A stretch of 64,000 nt of DNA from Atkinsonella hypoxylon (taxonomy: Eukaryota; Ascomycota; Sordariomycetes; Hypocreales; Clavicipitaceae). The notes beneath the pieces are model-generated. The model ran no database searches, was not told where the DNA came from, and saw only the letters and a list, made by a program, of their open reading frames with translations. The stretch lies in contig JFHB01000035.1 of NCBI GenBank assembly GCA_000729835.1, forward strand, positions 62,001-126,000, read 5' to 3'. Below, in pieces: positions 11,101-21,458 of the stretch; positions within the stretch are counted from its first letter, which is position 1, and every line of letters begins with the position of its first letter. A program made the position numbers and the translations under genes.

Positions 11101-12647
11101 ACCACATCATCATAGCCAAGCCCTTGAAATTTGACCAAGACTTTATCAATCTTTGAGATATTGGCTTCATCTTCTTCTCTAGAATTGCTCCTGACTGCCG
11201 CAGGATTCAACTTCACTCGCAAAACGATATCGATCATCAAAAATTCCTCCGGAATGGCTTCTTGTGTGCTGCTCTTGAACAAGTCCATTGTGGCAGCCTG
11301 CTTCGCGAAGGCATTTTTCTTCATGCCAGCAATCACGTCATATATCCATGCCCCAGGCATCCAAGTGCAGTGAAAATATGACATAGTTTCCCACTTGACA
11401 AGATATTCTTTCTCATCTTCGTTGAAGTGCATGAATATAGCAGGGGAGCTCGTGAGGGGAATTTTGGTTCGCCATGCCACAATTCGGTGAACTTTTTGCT
11501 GAGCTGAGGTGCAGTCATTACAATGCCAATGAGTGGAGTAATCTCGAAATGACCCGAATTCCTGATCCTCCACTGGGCTTTCGCTTCCAAATCGAGGTAA
11601 ATGATTTTGATGCCAGGCTCTGTGACAATTGCAGCACCGAAAGAGCACATTATCGGCATTGTTTAGAAGCTCTTCACTTACGGGAGTGCAGGGATCTACG
11701 CCCCCGTTCTCTTTACGTAGCTTCTCCTCTTGGCGTGCCGTCTGTCTCTTCGAGAATGGAGCACAAGATTGACCGCTTGACATGCAAGTTTGACATTTTG
11801 ACCGATTGGGGGCGGTAATTTCTTTCTTCAGATGAAATTCGATGCAGAAACGACATTGCAGGACGAAATCCGCTTCTCCAACTTTGGTAACTAAGTGATC
11901 CCGCGTACTTCGGGTCCTGATACAGTATCTGTGGTAGGCGTAGCTGCAGCCTTGGCAGTAGACTAGTTGACGCTGGTTGTTTGAAGTTGTACATACGCGG
12001 CACGATTTCATATGGACCATTGCAAATTGAGATTGGGGTGATATCGGCTGAAAGAGCTCCTTCACAGAAACGACTTTCGGGGCGCCCGGTGGGCCATTCT
12101 CAACTCGATAGAAAGACTCGTCATCCACGTCCAAGTCGTCTTGAGTGTATTGAATATTCCGCGTTGCTCGCGATGATCTTCGAGGCTGCTCAAATTCTAT
12201 TTCAGAACCATTAAATATTCGCAACTGCCGGAGCCGGGGGGGCTGTTTTCTGGAGCGAAGCGACTGTCGCCTTGAAGTAGAGTAGGTATTTGTGATATCA
12301 GATATAACCGGCATGAGGCCATCGTCATCTTCAGCAACTGAATTCCTTCTAGGCATACTTTCAATATTCGAAGACCTGGTCTGCTTTTTTCGGGAACTTC
12401 GTCTTCTAGGCTCTTCCATGACAATGTCTGAATCGTCACTGTCATTGTGACTGGATTTTGAAGCGTCCTGTGAGTTGACATAAGTACTCGCCCCTTGAGA
12501 GCGACGTGGACGACGTGGACGAACGGCGATCTCATTGTCTGTTTCTTCCTCCAAATCCGTGACGCCAGAGTCATCAGAACTGCTTTCCGTGTACGACTCC
12601 TTGTACATATCATGTTTGCGTTTCCGACTGCCACGTTTCCTATCCAT
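8121..12647 (-). CDS. Mit1/CHD-type SNF2 chromatin remodeller, 1430 aa
   Basis: Four exons on the minus strand: 12647-10764, 10690-9062, 9001-8857 and 8755-8121. Introns are GTGTGT...GTAG (73 nt), GTGAGT...TCAG (60 nt, in frame) and GTAAAG...ACAG (101 nt, phase 1). The N-terminus is basic and Ser-rich. PHD-like Cys/His clusters follow at about 216-390, then chromodomain-like segments (YLVKWETMSYFHCTW; VLVKFQGLGYDDVVW). The SNF2 ATPase shows DEMGLGKT, a DEGQ motif II and a helicase C half with STRAGGVGINL and RAHRIGQ. Architecture and length match fission yeast Mit1, the remodeller of the SHREC heterochromatin silencing complex. Repressive nucleosome remodelling is the likely role. The C-terminus depends on the third intron, where an alternative frame also stays open to 8327. 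Confidence 0.85.
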
Positions 12648-13042
12648 TAAGTAGGTAGCTAGTGCGCGAGCACCGTTTCGAAGGGTGCTCGTCTCCGCAG
12701 TTGTAATCTCACTTATATGTTAGCAAAAGACGAAGAGAGATAGTCGTCTAGAAAAAGATGGCGTGAAAGGAAACACTGAAAGCGACCCGTGGGGTTCTCA
12801 GAGTTAGGTTTCGCTTCGTTCGAGACCGATATAATAACGAGTCCCAGAAGTAGACCAGCAACGGAGACCAAGGATACACAGACAAAGCATGGCAACCGAA
12901 AAGTGAGTGGCAGGTGAGCCAGGCTGTGATGTGGATATATGTTGTGCTTGGCGAAGGGTAATAATAGTAAATTGACGATGAGAAGAAAAAAGGGGAGAAG
13001 TAGGAATAAATAGTGCAGCATAGGAGGAGAAACGGAATTTAA

Positions 13043-13606
13043 TTAGGAAGAAGCTGTGCTACGTACCAAGCGTAGTGTTCCATCGGTGAATTCCACCTCA
13101 ACCATTTCGTCGTCACCTTTAGCAGACTTGATCAAGGAGCGCACGCTCTCCACCATATCACTATGAATCTCCACATATTGCTCACGAATTTCCGGCAGAA
13201 GCGCAGGAATGGAAACCTCAAGCTTATTGCCTTTCTCCGGAGCATTTTGCGAAGTTTGGGCCGACTCACTGGCCGCTGGTTGCGCATTATGGTGGGTATG
13301 AGATGCTTCATCGCTGGAACTTGAGCTTGAGCTTGAGCTGTTGAATTGCGTAGCACAGAAGTCAAATGATATTTTAGGGGGAGATTTGGGATTTTCTCCA
13401 TTCGCAAATGCTGCCTTATGAGATTTGGCAAGTGTACGCTCGTCATTATCGATCTGAGTATGGTCGAAGTCATCAATGGAGTTTTGTTCCATTGTTTTCA
13501 GACTATGCTGCTCGGATGATTGTACCGGGAATGATAAAGGGGCCAATAGTGCAATGAAGCTATTGTATACGTCCGTGATTCCGAACAGTGAAGTAATTAC
13601 GGGCAT
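13043..13606 (-). CDS. Hypothetical protein, about 187 aa
   Basis: The frame is open from 13705; I prefer the ATG at 13606, which gives an amphipathic N-terminus (MPVITSLFGITDVYNSF...). An ATG at 13492 is also possible. The middle is polar and disordered with a nine-residue Ser run, and the C-terminal 60 residues are more ordered and acidic, ending near VEFTDGTLRLVRS. I know no named family. It is divergent from MRM1, whose start is 213 bp from this start, so they probably share a promoter. The 395 bp on the other side, to the remodeller start, hold only a weak hydrophobic 102-codon frame. Confidence 0.55.
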   Translation of the reverse strand: MPVITSLFGITDVYNSFIALLAPLSFPVQSSEQHSLKTMEQNSIDDFDHTQIDNDERTLAKSHKAAFANGENPKSPPKISFDFCATQFNSSSSSSSSSDEASHTHHNAQPAASESAQTSQNAPEKGNKLEVSIPALLPEIREQYVEIHSDMVESVRSLIKSAKGDDEMVEVEFTDGTLRLVRSTASS

Positions 13607-13818
13607 GAAAACATGACTAGAATAATTTTTGGACGGATCGCGACCACCCTTTACAAAACGCGTCGTAAGTTTGAATGTACAAGTGGATCTAGACGCGTTG
13701 TCCAATTGACGTTTCTTTACCGCCCCCAGGACCCCAGTTTATTCATTCGGCAGAAACTTGCTGGCAACACCTCTTGACAACTTGGAGAATGTCGGCGATC
13801 TGAGTCGCGAAACATGCT

Positions 13819-15465
13819 ATGATCACCGCAACGAACAAGAGTCTTTGCGGCTCAGCCTTAACAAGATGTCGCTTACTACAGTACAACGTGACGTTGGCAT
13901 GTCCAGCCTACGTTCGCTGCGCCAGCCTGTCAGCGATTCATAGGGGCCTGAGACGATCCGACCGAGCACAGTCTGGCCAGCCGCACCGTCCTGGCAATCC
14001 GATTCGCGAGAACTCAAGTAGAAGAGCCGATTATGCAGACAGGACCGCTAGAGCTCTAGAAGGTGCCACGTCGAAACGGCAGCAACAGAAGCTCCGCAAG
14101 AAACTCGATCGCAAAGCATCGTCGTTGGATGAAGATGAAATGGGCAGACAGACGAGAAGAAAGCGATTTTTGGATCCGAGGTCCTCTTTTGGAAAACAGA
14201 GCTTGGTTTATCAGCTGAAGTATGGATCATTAAAAGACACTGCAGCTTCACTTAATTTACAGGAGCCTGTTCGGCCACAGCAGTTCGCCCCCAACGAGCA
14301 TGAACCAAGGCGCCACGGCAGTGGCGAGAGCCAACCATTTCAGCAACCTTGGAATATGGAGTTACGCCATAATGGGGACCAAGACTATACCGATGGTTCT
14401 ATTACAGATACACCTGCGAGGCCGAAGAAGCGAACCATGATGCCCATGACAATCACATATACGACAGCTGCATCCCAATTTCTTTATGGAAAATCCGTCG
14501 TCAAAGCGGCACTCGGGCGAGGAAAACGGCAGATTTATAAACTTTACGTCTATGAAGGCGAAAATAAGAGAGACTCCAAAGACCGCGACTTATTGATTAC
14601 ACTTGCCAAGTCACAAGGCGTCCCAGTCACTATTGTACCGAACGAAGACCAGCGCTTGATGGACAAGATGAGCATGGGTCGTCCGCATAATGGCTTTGTT
14701 CTGGAGACATCTCCGTTGCCACAACTGCCTATTACGTCGCTGGGCCAGCTGGAAGAGTGTCCCTCGAAACTGGGGTTTCATGTCGAACTCGATCATCAAA
14801 CTGCTGAACAAAGATCTATCAATGGACAAGATACGTTTGTACGTAAGTCGAGAAACTCAGCTCTGAAGCCATTCGTGCTCCTGCTTCACGAGATTCTCGA
14901 TCCTGGCAATCTAGGCGGAATACTCCGTACTGCGAGCTACATGGGTGTCGACGCTGTAGGTATCACCAGCCGCGGATCATCGAACCTGACACCTATTGTT
15001 CTCAAGTCCGCTGCTGGAGCGGCCGAGGAAGTAACTATATTCACTATAAACTCACCAGTTGAGTTTCTTCAGCATTCACGCGCCAGGGGATGGAAGACGT
15101 ACTCTGCCGTGGCCCCGCCAGAGCAGAAGCTGGTGAAGTTACACGGCGACAAGTTCATATCTACTGAAGATATTGAACAGAGCCGACCCTTGGATCAACA
15201 TCCGTGTATACTGGTATTAGGGAATGAAGGTCATGGACTCCCACGACCGATCAAGGTCGCGACAGACTTTGAGCTATCTGTGCCGAAATTTGCCCAAGGC
15301 AGCTCTGTCGATAGTTTAAATGTCAGTGTTGCAGCAGGGCTGCTCTGTCACTCGTTTGTCAAAGAACCAAACACGCATTCTTCAAAGCAGACGGAGCCTT
15401 CTACCCAGGTGGCCGCCTTGTCAAAGAATCGAGATGTGCCAGACTCTGAGGACAAACTTTTCTAA
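13819..15465 (+). CDS. MRM1: Mitochondrial 21S rRNA 2'-O-ribose methyltransferase MRM1, 548 aa
   Basis: Single exon. The N-terminus is Arg/Ser-rich with few acids, as in a mitochondrial presequence. A basic linker and a SpoU substrate-binding region (from about residue 215, QFLYGKSVVKAAL) precede the SPOUT methyltransferase domain. The three SpoU motifs are clear: HEILDPGNLGGILRTAS at 357-373, LVLGNEGHGLP at 465-475 and GSSVDSLNVSVAAG near 494-507. In yeast MRM1 methylates a conserved G of the peptidyl transferase centre of mitochondrial large-subunit rRNA using S-adenosylmethionine. A short Ser/Thr/Lys tail ends the protein. The nearby ATG at 13814 is followed at once by a stop, so 13819 is the start. 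Confidence 0.9.
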   Translation: MITATNKSLCGSALTRCRLLQYNVTLACPAYVRCASLSAIHRGLRRSDRAQSGQPHRPGNPIRENSSRRADYADRTARALEGATSKRQQQKLRKKLDRKASSLDEDEMGRQTRRKRFLDPRSSFGKQSLVYQLKYGSLKDTAASLNLQEPVRPQQFAPNEHEPRRHGSGESQPFQQPWNMELRHNGDQDYTDGSITDTPARPKKRTMMPMTITYTTAASQFLYGKSVVKAALGRGKRQIYKLYVYEGENKRDSKDRDLLITLAKSQGVPVTIVPNEDQRLMDKMSMGRPHNGFVLETSPLPQLPITSLGQLEECPSKLGFHVELDHQTAEQRSINGQDTFVRKSRNSALKPFVLLLHEILDPGNLGGILRTASYMGVDAVGITSRGSSNLTPIVLKSAAGAAEEVTIFTINSPVEFLQHSRARGWKTYSAVAPPEQKLVKLHGDKFISTEDIEQSRPLDQHPCILVLGNEGHGLPRPIKVATDFELSVPKFAQGSSVDSLNVSVAAGLLCHSFVKEPNTHSSKQTEPSTQVAALSKNRDVPDSEDKLF

Positions 15466-16689
15466 GCAGCAGATGTGCCATATTATGGAGATTGAGTACT
15501 ACAGCTATATGTACACTAGGTATTATATGTATAACGCACTATAAAAGCTAGAAGAACCAACAAGGTGTAAGATACCACTGAGTTGTGGCAATATTCTTGT
15601 CATTCGTCTCAGTGTATTCTGTAAACCAGTTTTCTGCCAAGAGGCACTCCAAATCAGCGATCGTTATGTGAAGGCGGCATTCAAAGCTATTAATCGATTT
15701 TCCGCATCCTATAGTCACAGTGTCATTGGAGATTGTCTCGCTGGCAGAAAGGGGAGGACAACCATGAATTGCTAGGACAATCTGTGTCTACTAGTTCAAC
15801 ATTATATATGGTAAGCTTTAGTCGCCTACTGCGTCCATTCGTAACTTCCTCTTTTCTTGTTGGACTTAGGACGACTATCCCGCGAAACGGCAAAAGCGGC
15901 ATTATTAGTGGTATTCTCCTACTACATACAAGACTCCACGCCTCCTCGCGCACACGCGCGCAGCGATTACATCATGTTTACAGCCTCAGTTGCACGAGAT
16001 GGGTCCGCGGGCGGCTCGAAATGGAATGCCCCTCTTGCAACCTCGTATTCCCGACGCGCGGCTGCCACAGAGTGATGTGTATAAGTTTGGTCGTACTGGG
16101 TGACACGAAGCGAGCAGTAGCACACAGCGTCGGGAAGTAGTAGCATACATGAGGTTGATAGTGTCAATCGTTTGTCGAGATGGTTGAGCACTGGCGGAGT
16201 CATATCCCTTGAGCACTGAGTAACTATTATCGTGTAGTATTACTCCATACCTGGTACTTAACATGCAGTATTATGTAGGTCTGTCGATGTGGAGAGAGAG
16301 TTGCAGCAGGCATGTATGTACAAGTCAGGCCAAGCTGCAGACATCTGACCTCATTCAATTGCTCATATCTCGCCTTCGTTTACATATAATTCCTTCGTGC
16401 TTGATTACGAAGCATTGGTCGGTGAAAAACGAATCACCTCACCTTAGTCCAAGCTTGGACAATGGCAGCTTCCCCAGCCACCGGTTTTGCCTTGCTCAAA
16501 ACCCGACCATCGAGCACTTTGGTCTACGCCCAACAACAACCATCTTGACAATTCGTGTGGCGACTTCGTTGTTTGCTCAAAACGATAATTCATTTTCCGA
16601 ACAATTTCATGAACTCAAAGATGCCCCCGACCGAGCCATCTTCATTCCCAGCTTGAAATCTCTCAGGCTGTCTGTCTTTTGCCAGCAAC
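15466..16689. other. Intergenic, about 1.2 kb
   Basis: It separates the MRM1 3' end from the promoter of the Cys-rich surface protein. Several frames up to 208 codons overlap on both strands but lack codon bias or recognisable motifs. I see no RNA gene or repeat. Confidence 0.5.
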
Positions 16690-18020
16690 ATGGCGCCTCC
16701 ACACACGATGCTTCTACTTCCCGCTTCTCTTCTCGTTTTTGTCTCTCAGATTGTGGCAGAAACGCAGCCATTTCCCATGGCTGTTCGAAGACAACGCCCC
16801 GATTTGAACGAAAAGATATTGGCAGAGCACCTCGCATTCGCTCCCCTGCAAGTCGATCCTGTCCTGGGGTCGTCACCCTTTTTCGATGATGACGAAGCTT
16901 TGCCGAGCAATGGAACAGAACGGTTCTTTCCGCCATATGCACACCACTTGGACGAGCTCGAAGAAAACGTCTTGCGTAGGGCGGCTCAAGCTTTAGACCT
17001 GCTAAAGAAGAGGGCGGCTTGCCCTGCGGGCATGAATAGCTGTGTTGACTCTAGCGCACCAAACAAGTGCTGTCAACAGGGCACCTATTGCACTGCTGTT
17101 CCCGACACTGATGTTGGGCATGTCGCATGCTGCCCGAACGGCTCAAAATGCAGTGGAGGAGTCGGTCATTGTCCTGCGGATGCTACAAGTTGTGCAGCGG
17201 CTCTGGGTGGAGGTTGCTGTATACCTGGATACGTTTGTCAGGGTGTTGGATGTGAGTTTGTTCAACATGCCGTCACGTAAGGCATCCAGACGGAGCCAGT
17301 GGTGCTAACTTTCGCTTGATAGGTGTTCCTAGTGCCGCGGCAACTTCTATCGTCCGAGTTCCGACAACGACGCCTCAAGAGACGGTGATATATACGAGGA
17401 CAACAGTCATCGAGGGTAGCCCAATAACCGTGATTGTCACGGTCACTCGAACAGCTTCACCCGAAATCACTACGCAAACCACAACTCAGGTCATCGTTCC
17501 CACCAGAACAAGCACCATGGAGACATACACAAATACTGGCTCAGCTACAGGCAATCCCCCTTGGCGGCAGACCGGCTCAAATGAGGCAACTTCACCACCT
17601 GAGAGCACAACTGCTCTTACGCAAATAGGATGCCCTACCGGATTTTATGGTTGCCTTGCAACCCATGGCGGAGGATGCTGCCGCACCGATAGAGACTGCC
17701 ACACATACTCATGCCCTCCTTCTTCCTCTACGACTATAATGTCTGATGGTGTCACGGTTGTAGTTCCGGTCACAGATGTGCCCACTTCTACGGGGACCGC
17801 TTCTTGCGCCAACGGTTGGTTTCTGTGCGGCCAAGATGCTGGCGCTGCAGCAGGCTGTTGTCCATCTGGCTATGAGTGTGGCACGGCGAGTTGCTTCGCC
17901 TCTGGAGCTACCGTGACCGGGAAAACCCAGAAACAGGCTCCTGATCAGTCCACTGCTAGTAAGATTTCGGGCATTGTTTCTGCAACATGGGCGTTGATTG
18001 CGCTTGCACTTCTATCATGA
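16690..18020 (+). CDS. Predicted GPI-anchored multi-module Cys-rich surface protein, 419 aa
   Basis: Two exons, 16690-17251 and 17323-18020; the 71-nt intron (GTGAGT...GCTAAC...ATAG) splits a Cys codon in phase 1. A signal peptide covers about residues 1-24. Cys modules occupy residues 115-188, then a Thr/Ser/Val stalk, then two more modules at about 300-335 and 365-400. A final Ser/Ala region and hydrophobic tail (GIVSATWALIALALLS) fit a GPI attachment signal. Each module follows a C...C...CC...C...C spacing, as in GGGCCIPGYVC and AAGCCPSGYEC. It is probably on the cell wall or membrane surface. Function is unknown; the repeated CC modules resemble knottin-like or chitin-binding-like folds only in spacing. 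Confidence 0.8.
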
Positions 18021-18975
18021 GATCTGCTGGGTCAGCTTTGAACCCTCAGCGCTATGTCTGGCGGCTCTGAGAAGTCACGATATCGCGCTCATGACTGAAT
18101 GACCGAAATACCCAAGTTCATCAAACGAATTATAATTAGACTACTATCTAGAAATAGACGGCCTATATACTATAAATGCTTTTTAGCTCAAGAACTCAAG
18201 CAATGCGATGGTTGGGGAGAGAGACTGATCCTCGTCCTGCAAAGACTGGCGAAGGTGACGACTCAGCCTGATGGCCTGTACATATAAATTGAATCCAATG
18301 GTGGTGGGCGGAAGCCTTACATTTTGAGATGCTCCCGAGAGACTGCTTCGAAACGCATGCATATCCTTGCCCAGGTACGGAATACATGGAGACAAACCCA
18401 GCAATTTCCCCACCTTTCAGCGCTGCACCTAGCATCAGCTCCTTCTCTAACGGGCTGACGATATCTTCATTTTTCATGACGATCATGAGGCAATCAATCA
18501 CTACCCGAAGCAAACAGAGAGCCCTACTTTCCATGATGCAAAATGGAGCTTCCTTCTCAAACAAAGCGAAGCGGGCATGGTAAATGTCATTTCATAGCCT
18601 GACGACGCCAAGACTCTCCAACAACCGCCACGATGGCAAGTCCACAACACCTGACAATCAAGGGAGGAAAGCGACACAGACAGAATGGTACAGGAAAAGT
18701 AAAGGTGGTTGCCATATGCAGGACAAGAAAGCGCCGAGCTGCTTCCAAGTTATGGGAGAAAAAGAAGGACGCGTTTACCTTTGAGCGTGGCCCATGTCTT
18801 CATCTTCTTTCTCTTCTTCTTGTTCTTCTTCATCTCTTCTTCATTATTGCATCGCTTCATTCCACAGACATTTCTCTAACGTTTGCTTTTTATTCTTCTC
18901 TCATAATTACTGCATGCTTTCTTGGAGATCATCACATCATACATTACACTTGCACATTGCGGCATCTCGTTCACC
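18021..18975. other. Intergenic, about 950 bp
   Basis: It holds the 3' flank of one surface-protein gene and the CT-rich promoter/leader of the next (18790-18900). Minus-strand frames at 18183-18564 read partly protein-like, with a possible 45-nt intron near 18293-18337, but I could not build a complete gene from them. Confidence 0.4.
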
Positions 18976-19755
18976 ATGAAGCTGTCGACTCAGATCTTTG
19001 CGGCTTCCACCACCCTCGTGTTATCTGCAACTGCTTCTCGCATGGCCGCTCACGATGCCACTGGTGGCGAGAAGGGCGATTCCAACATGGCCAGGGTCTG
19101 CTATCCTGAAGCTAAGGATGATGGAACAATCCCACCTTGTATCTCGATCATCAATATTGAGCAAGCTTGCCAACCTAATGACACCCAGCCCGTTGACTAC
19201 CAAGCCCACGCTCAATGCATGTGTGGAGGCAGCTACTTCATGGACTGGCGAGGTTGCCAGAACTGCTTGTTCGTTCACGGCTTTCGCAGTGCCCGCGACC
19301 ATGCTTACTGGGAGCAAGTTGTTTCGGTTGCATCCAACGCCCTCTGTCACGCGTCACCCACAGCCGAGTTCAAGGCCATCTTCGCCTCCGTTCAAGCCAA
19401 CACCAGAGAGGTCCCACCTGTCACTACTGGTGAAACCAAGAGCTTAGACGAATTCCCAAGCAAGACGGACGTTAGCCCTTACTATACAGCTACCGCTCCT
19501 CAGGGCCCAGGAGTCATTGCTGGTGCTCTTGCTACGGCCACGCGGGGGTTTCGCCCAGCTCCTAGCGGCTCCATGCCAATGAATACCAGTAGCAGCAAGG
19601 ATGATACCGGCGCTGGCCTTCTTTTCAGCGGCGCTGGATCAAAGTCTGCCACCAAGCGAGTCTCGACCTCGTCCTCTACTGGTGGAGCTCCTGCTCAGGA
19701 AACCGGAATGGCCATTGCCGCTGTTGCTGGGGCTGCTTTACTGATGGGTTTGTAG
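18976..19755 (+). CDS. Predicted GPI-anchored secreted protein with eight-Cys domain, 259 aa
   Basis: Single exon. The frame opens at 18922, but the ATG at 18976 begins a clean signal peptide (MKLSTQIFAASTTLVLSATA). A Cys-rich domain at about residues 38-118 has eight cysteines, including the compact run AQCMCGGSYFMDWRGCQNC followed by a conserved-looking LFVHG. A Ser/Thr/Gly-rich stalk comes next. The last residues (MAIAAVAGAALLMGL) form a hydrophobic tail typical of GPI addition. It is likely a surface glycoprotein of unknown function. It lies in tandem with the other predicted GPI protein, 955 bp apart. Confidence 0.8.
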   Translation: MKLSTQIFAASTTLVLSATASRMAAHDATGGEKGDSNMARVCYPEAKDDGTIPPCISIINIEQACQPNDTQPVDYQAHAQCMCGGSYFMDWRGCQNCLFVHGFRSARDHAYWEQVVSVASNALCHASPTAEFKAIFASVQANTREVPPVTTGETKSLDEFPSKTDVSPYYTATAPQGPGVIAGALATATRGFRPAPSGSMPMNTSSSKDDTGAGLLFSGAGSKSATKRVSTSSSTGGAPAQETGMAIAAVAGAALLMGL

Positions 19756-20186
19756 TCAGGGGTTGATGTCTGAATAGAGCTTTTCTTTACTTTTTTTTCT
19801 TTCCTGGAGATGTAATGGTTATAGGGATGAGAGAAGAGTAATGAGACGATGGGACTTGGGCGCTGTGAATAACGCTTTGATTACGAATAACACCACTTAA
19901 TGATTGGTTCGTCTCTGGGATTGACTTGCAAAAAAAGTGACTTAGTGGGAGATTTTTTTGATGTCGCATATTTGTCGTGCACGTAAGCATCAAGGTTGTC
20001 TCTTGAACTCTACAACTATTGCAATCCCTGACGTATATCGTCGTCAATGCATCAAGTCTGAAACATCATTCTCGGGACCGAGTCTGTATATCGGTCAAAT
20101 AACTATGTTATTTTCAACTAGATAGTTACCCATAGTCATCATTATCGTTCAACCAACCACATGAGGTTTGTGTGAAAGGTTCAGTT

Positions 20187-20736
20187 TCACTCAGGCATGT
20201 GCTTAAAGGGCTTGGCCAGGTTTTCCTTGCAGAAAGGCAGCTTTCCAACGGTCCAGATTTCCGTGTCCTATAACAAGTACAGTCAGTCAGATATGGTGAT
20301 GCTCTACACGCCGCTTCAGAATCCAGGACTATACGTACGGGTTTCAAGTTCTTCTTGATATCGGTAGCCAATGTGCCGGCCTTGAGAGCAATGATTTCAG
20401 GAGCAGCATCAGGATCATGGGCGATAGGCGAGCCGCATTCGGAGCAGAAGAGGCGGTGGACAGCATTGCCTGACGAGCCTTTGCCGGTCCATTTCTTGAC
20501 GGGGCCGTTGATGGTGAGCTTGTTTTTGGGGACGACGGCGACGAGAGCTGTGCAGCCAGTGTTAGATTGATCATCCCCTACCAAGTGAAGCATTGGGTGT
20601 ATAAGGGAAGCTTACAGTAGGTTGAACCGCTTTGGCGCTGGCAATCGTCGCAGTGGTCGTAGCCGGTTAGGAGGGGGGCTTCGACGTCGGCGGAGTAGGT
20701 GACTGCTTTGCAGAGACAGTGTCCTGTGAGAGGCAT
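20187..20736 (-). CDS. GFA-family (CENP-V/GFA) zinc protein, 136 aa
   Basis: Three exons on the minus strand: 20736-20616, 20547-20339 and 20267-20187. Introns are GTAAGC...CACAG (68 nt) and GTACGT...ATAG (71 nt). The start at 20736 gives MPLTGHCLCKAVTYS, the canonical beginning of the family. Zinc-binding cysteines appear as C-x-C near residues 7-9, HCDDC near 30 and FCSECGSPI near 75. Members are related to glutathione-dependent formaldehyde-activating enzymes, but most fungal ones have no known substrate, so I claim only the fold. Confidence 0.85.
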
Positions 20737-21458
20737 TGTGATTTTGACCCGGGGGGGGGGGAGGGGGCAGCACAGTGTGAGTGTGAAACTTGGCGAAGGC
20801 AGCAATGAGAACTTCTGAGGGATCTTGAGAGAGTTTGGAGCTGGCTTCTTGCTCTCTTTCCTGAGCTCTTTATACCGTTTTCTTTCTCGGGCGGCTCCTT
20901 AGTGGTGGGGCGAGCGACGATTTGATAGGCTTGGACCGAAGTAGCTTGGGGAAAGATGGTGATTATGAGAGCTCCGGTGGATCTTGGGCTGCAGCGGAGA
21001 TTTGTCTGTAATTTATCGTGCTGGGAGTCCCGATATGTTCCTGACCGTCTTTGTCTTGCGTCGTTTTCGTTTCATTCATCTCGCGTTATTTGTCATTGTG
21101 ATAGCCCAGCAAGGGCAGGGATGGCGGGGGCATAAGGCACTACTGCCGGCCCCTCAAGGCGGGGTAGCCAGGCTGCATGACTTCATCAATTGAGTTGGGT
21201 ATACTCAATCACTCCTAGGATTTGGAATTCATTGTTGCAGCTGCAAAGGTAATTTTGTTCCATGTCCTGCATGTGCATTGTGCATCCACACTTTCGACGT
21301 GGGTGAAACTGTTCAACTTGGTAATTAGAAATCGGTCTCAATAGGGGTGCGATCTGGCAAGGCGTTGTTTGTGTCGGACGGCCAATTAGTGCAAATCTTT
21401 CGAAGGACTTCGTTACAGAGTAACATGATGCTCTCATGTTGGAGCAAATGTTCACTGA
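20737..21458. other. Intergenic, about 720 bp, with poly-G tract
   Basis: A long G run interrupted by one A (about 20751-20767) lies just upstream of the GFA-family start. The remainder holds the promoter of that gene and the 3' flank of the DUF1365 gene. No gene is supported. Confidence 0.5.

Noticed and set aside
12713..13021. Minus-strand 102-codon hydrophobic frame from an ATG
   Set aside because: It lies in the promoter/leader of the remodeller gene, pyrimidine-rich DNA gives Leu/Phe/Ser by chance, and no motif supports it.
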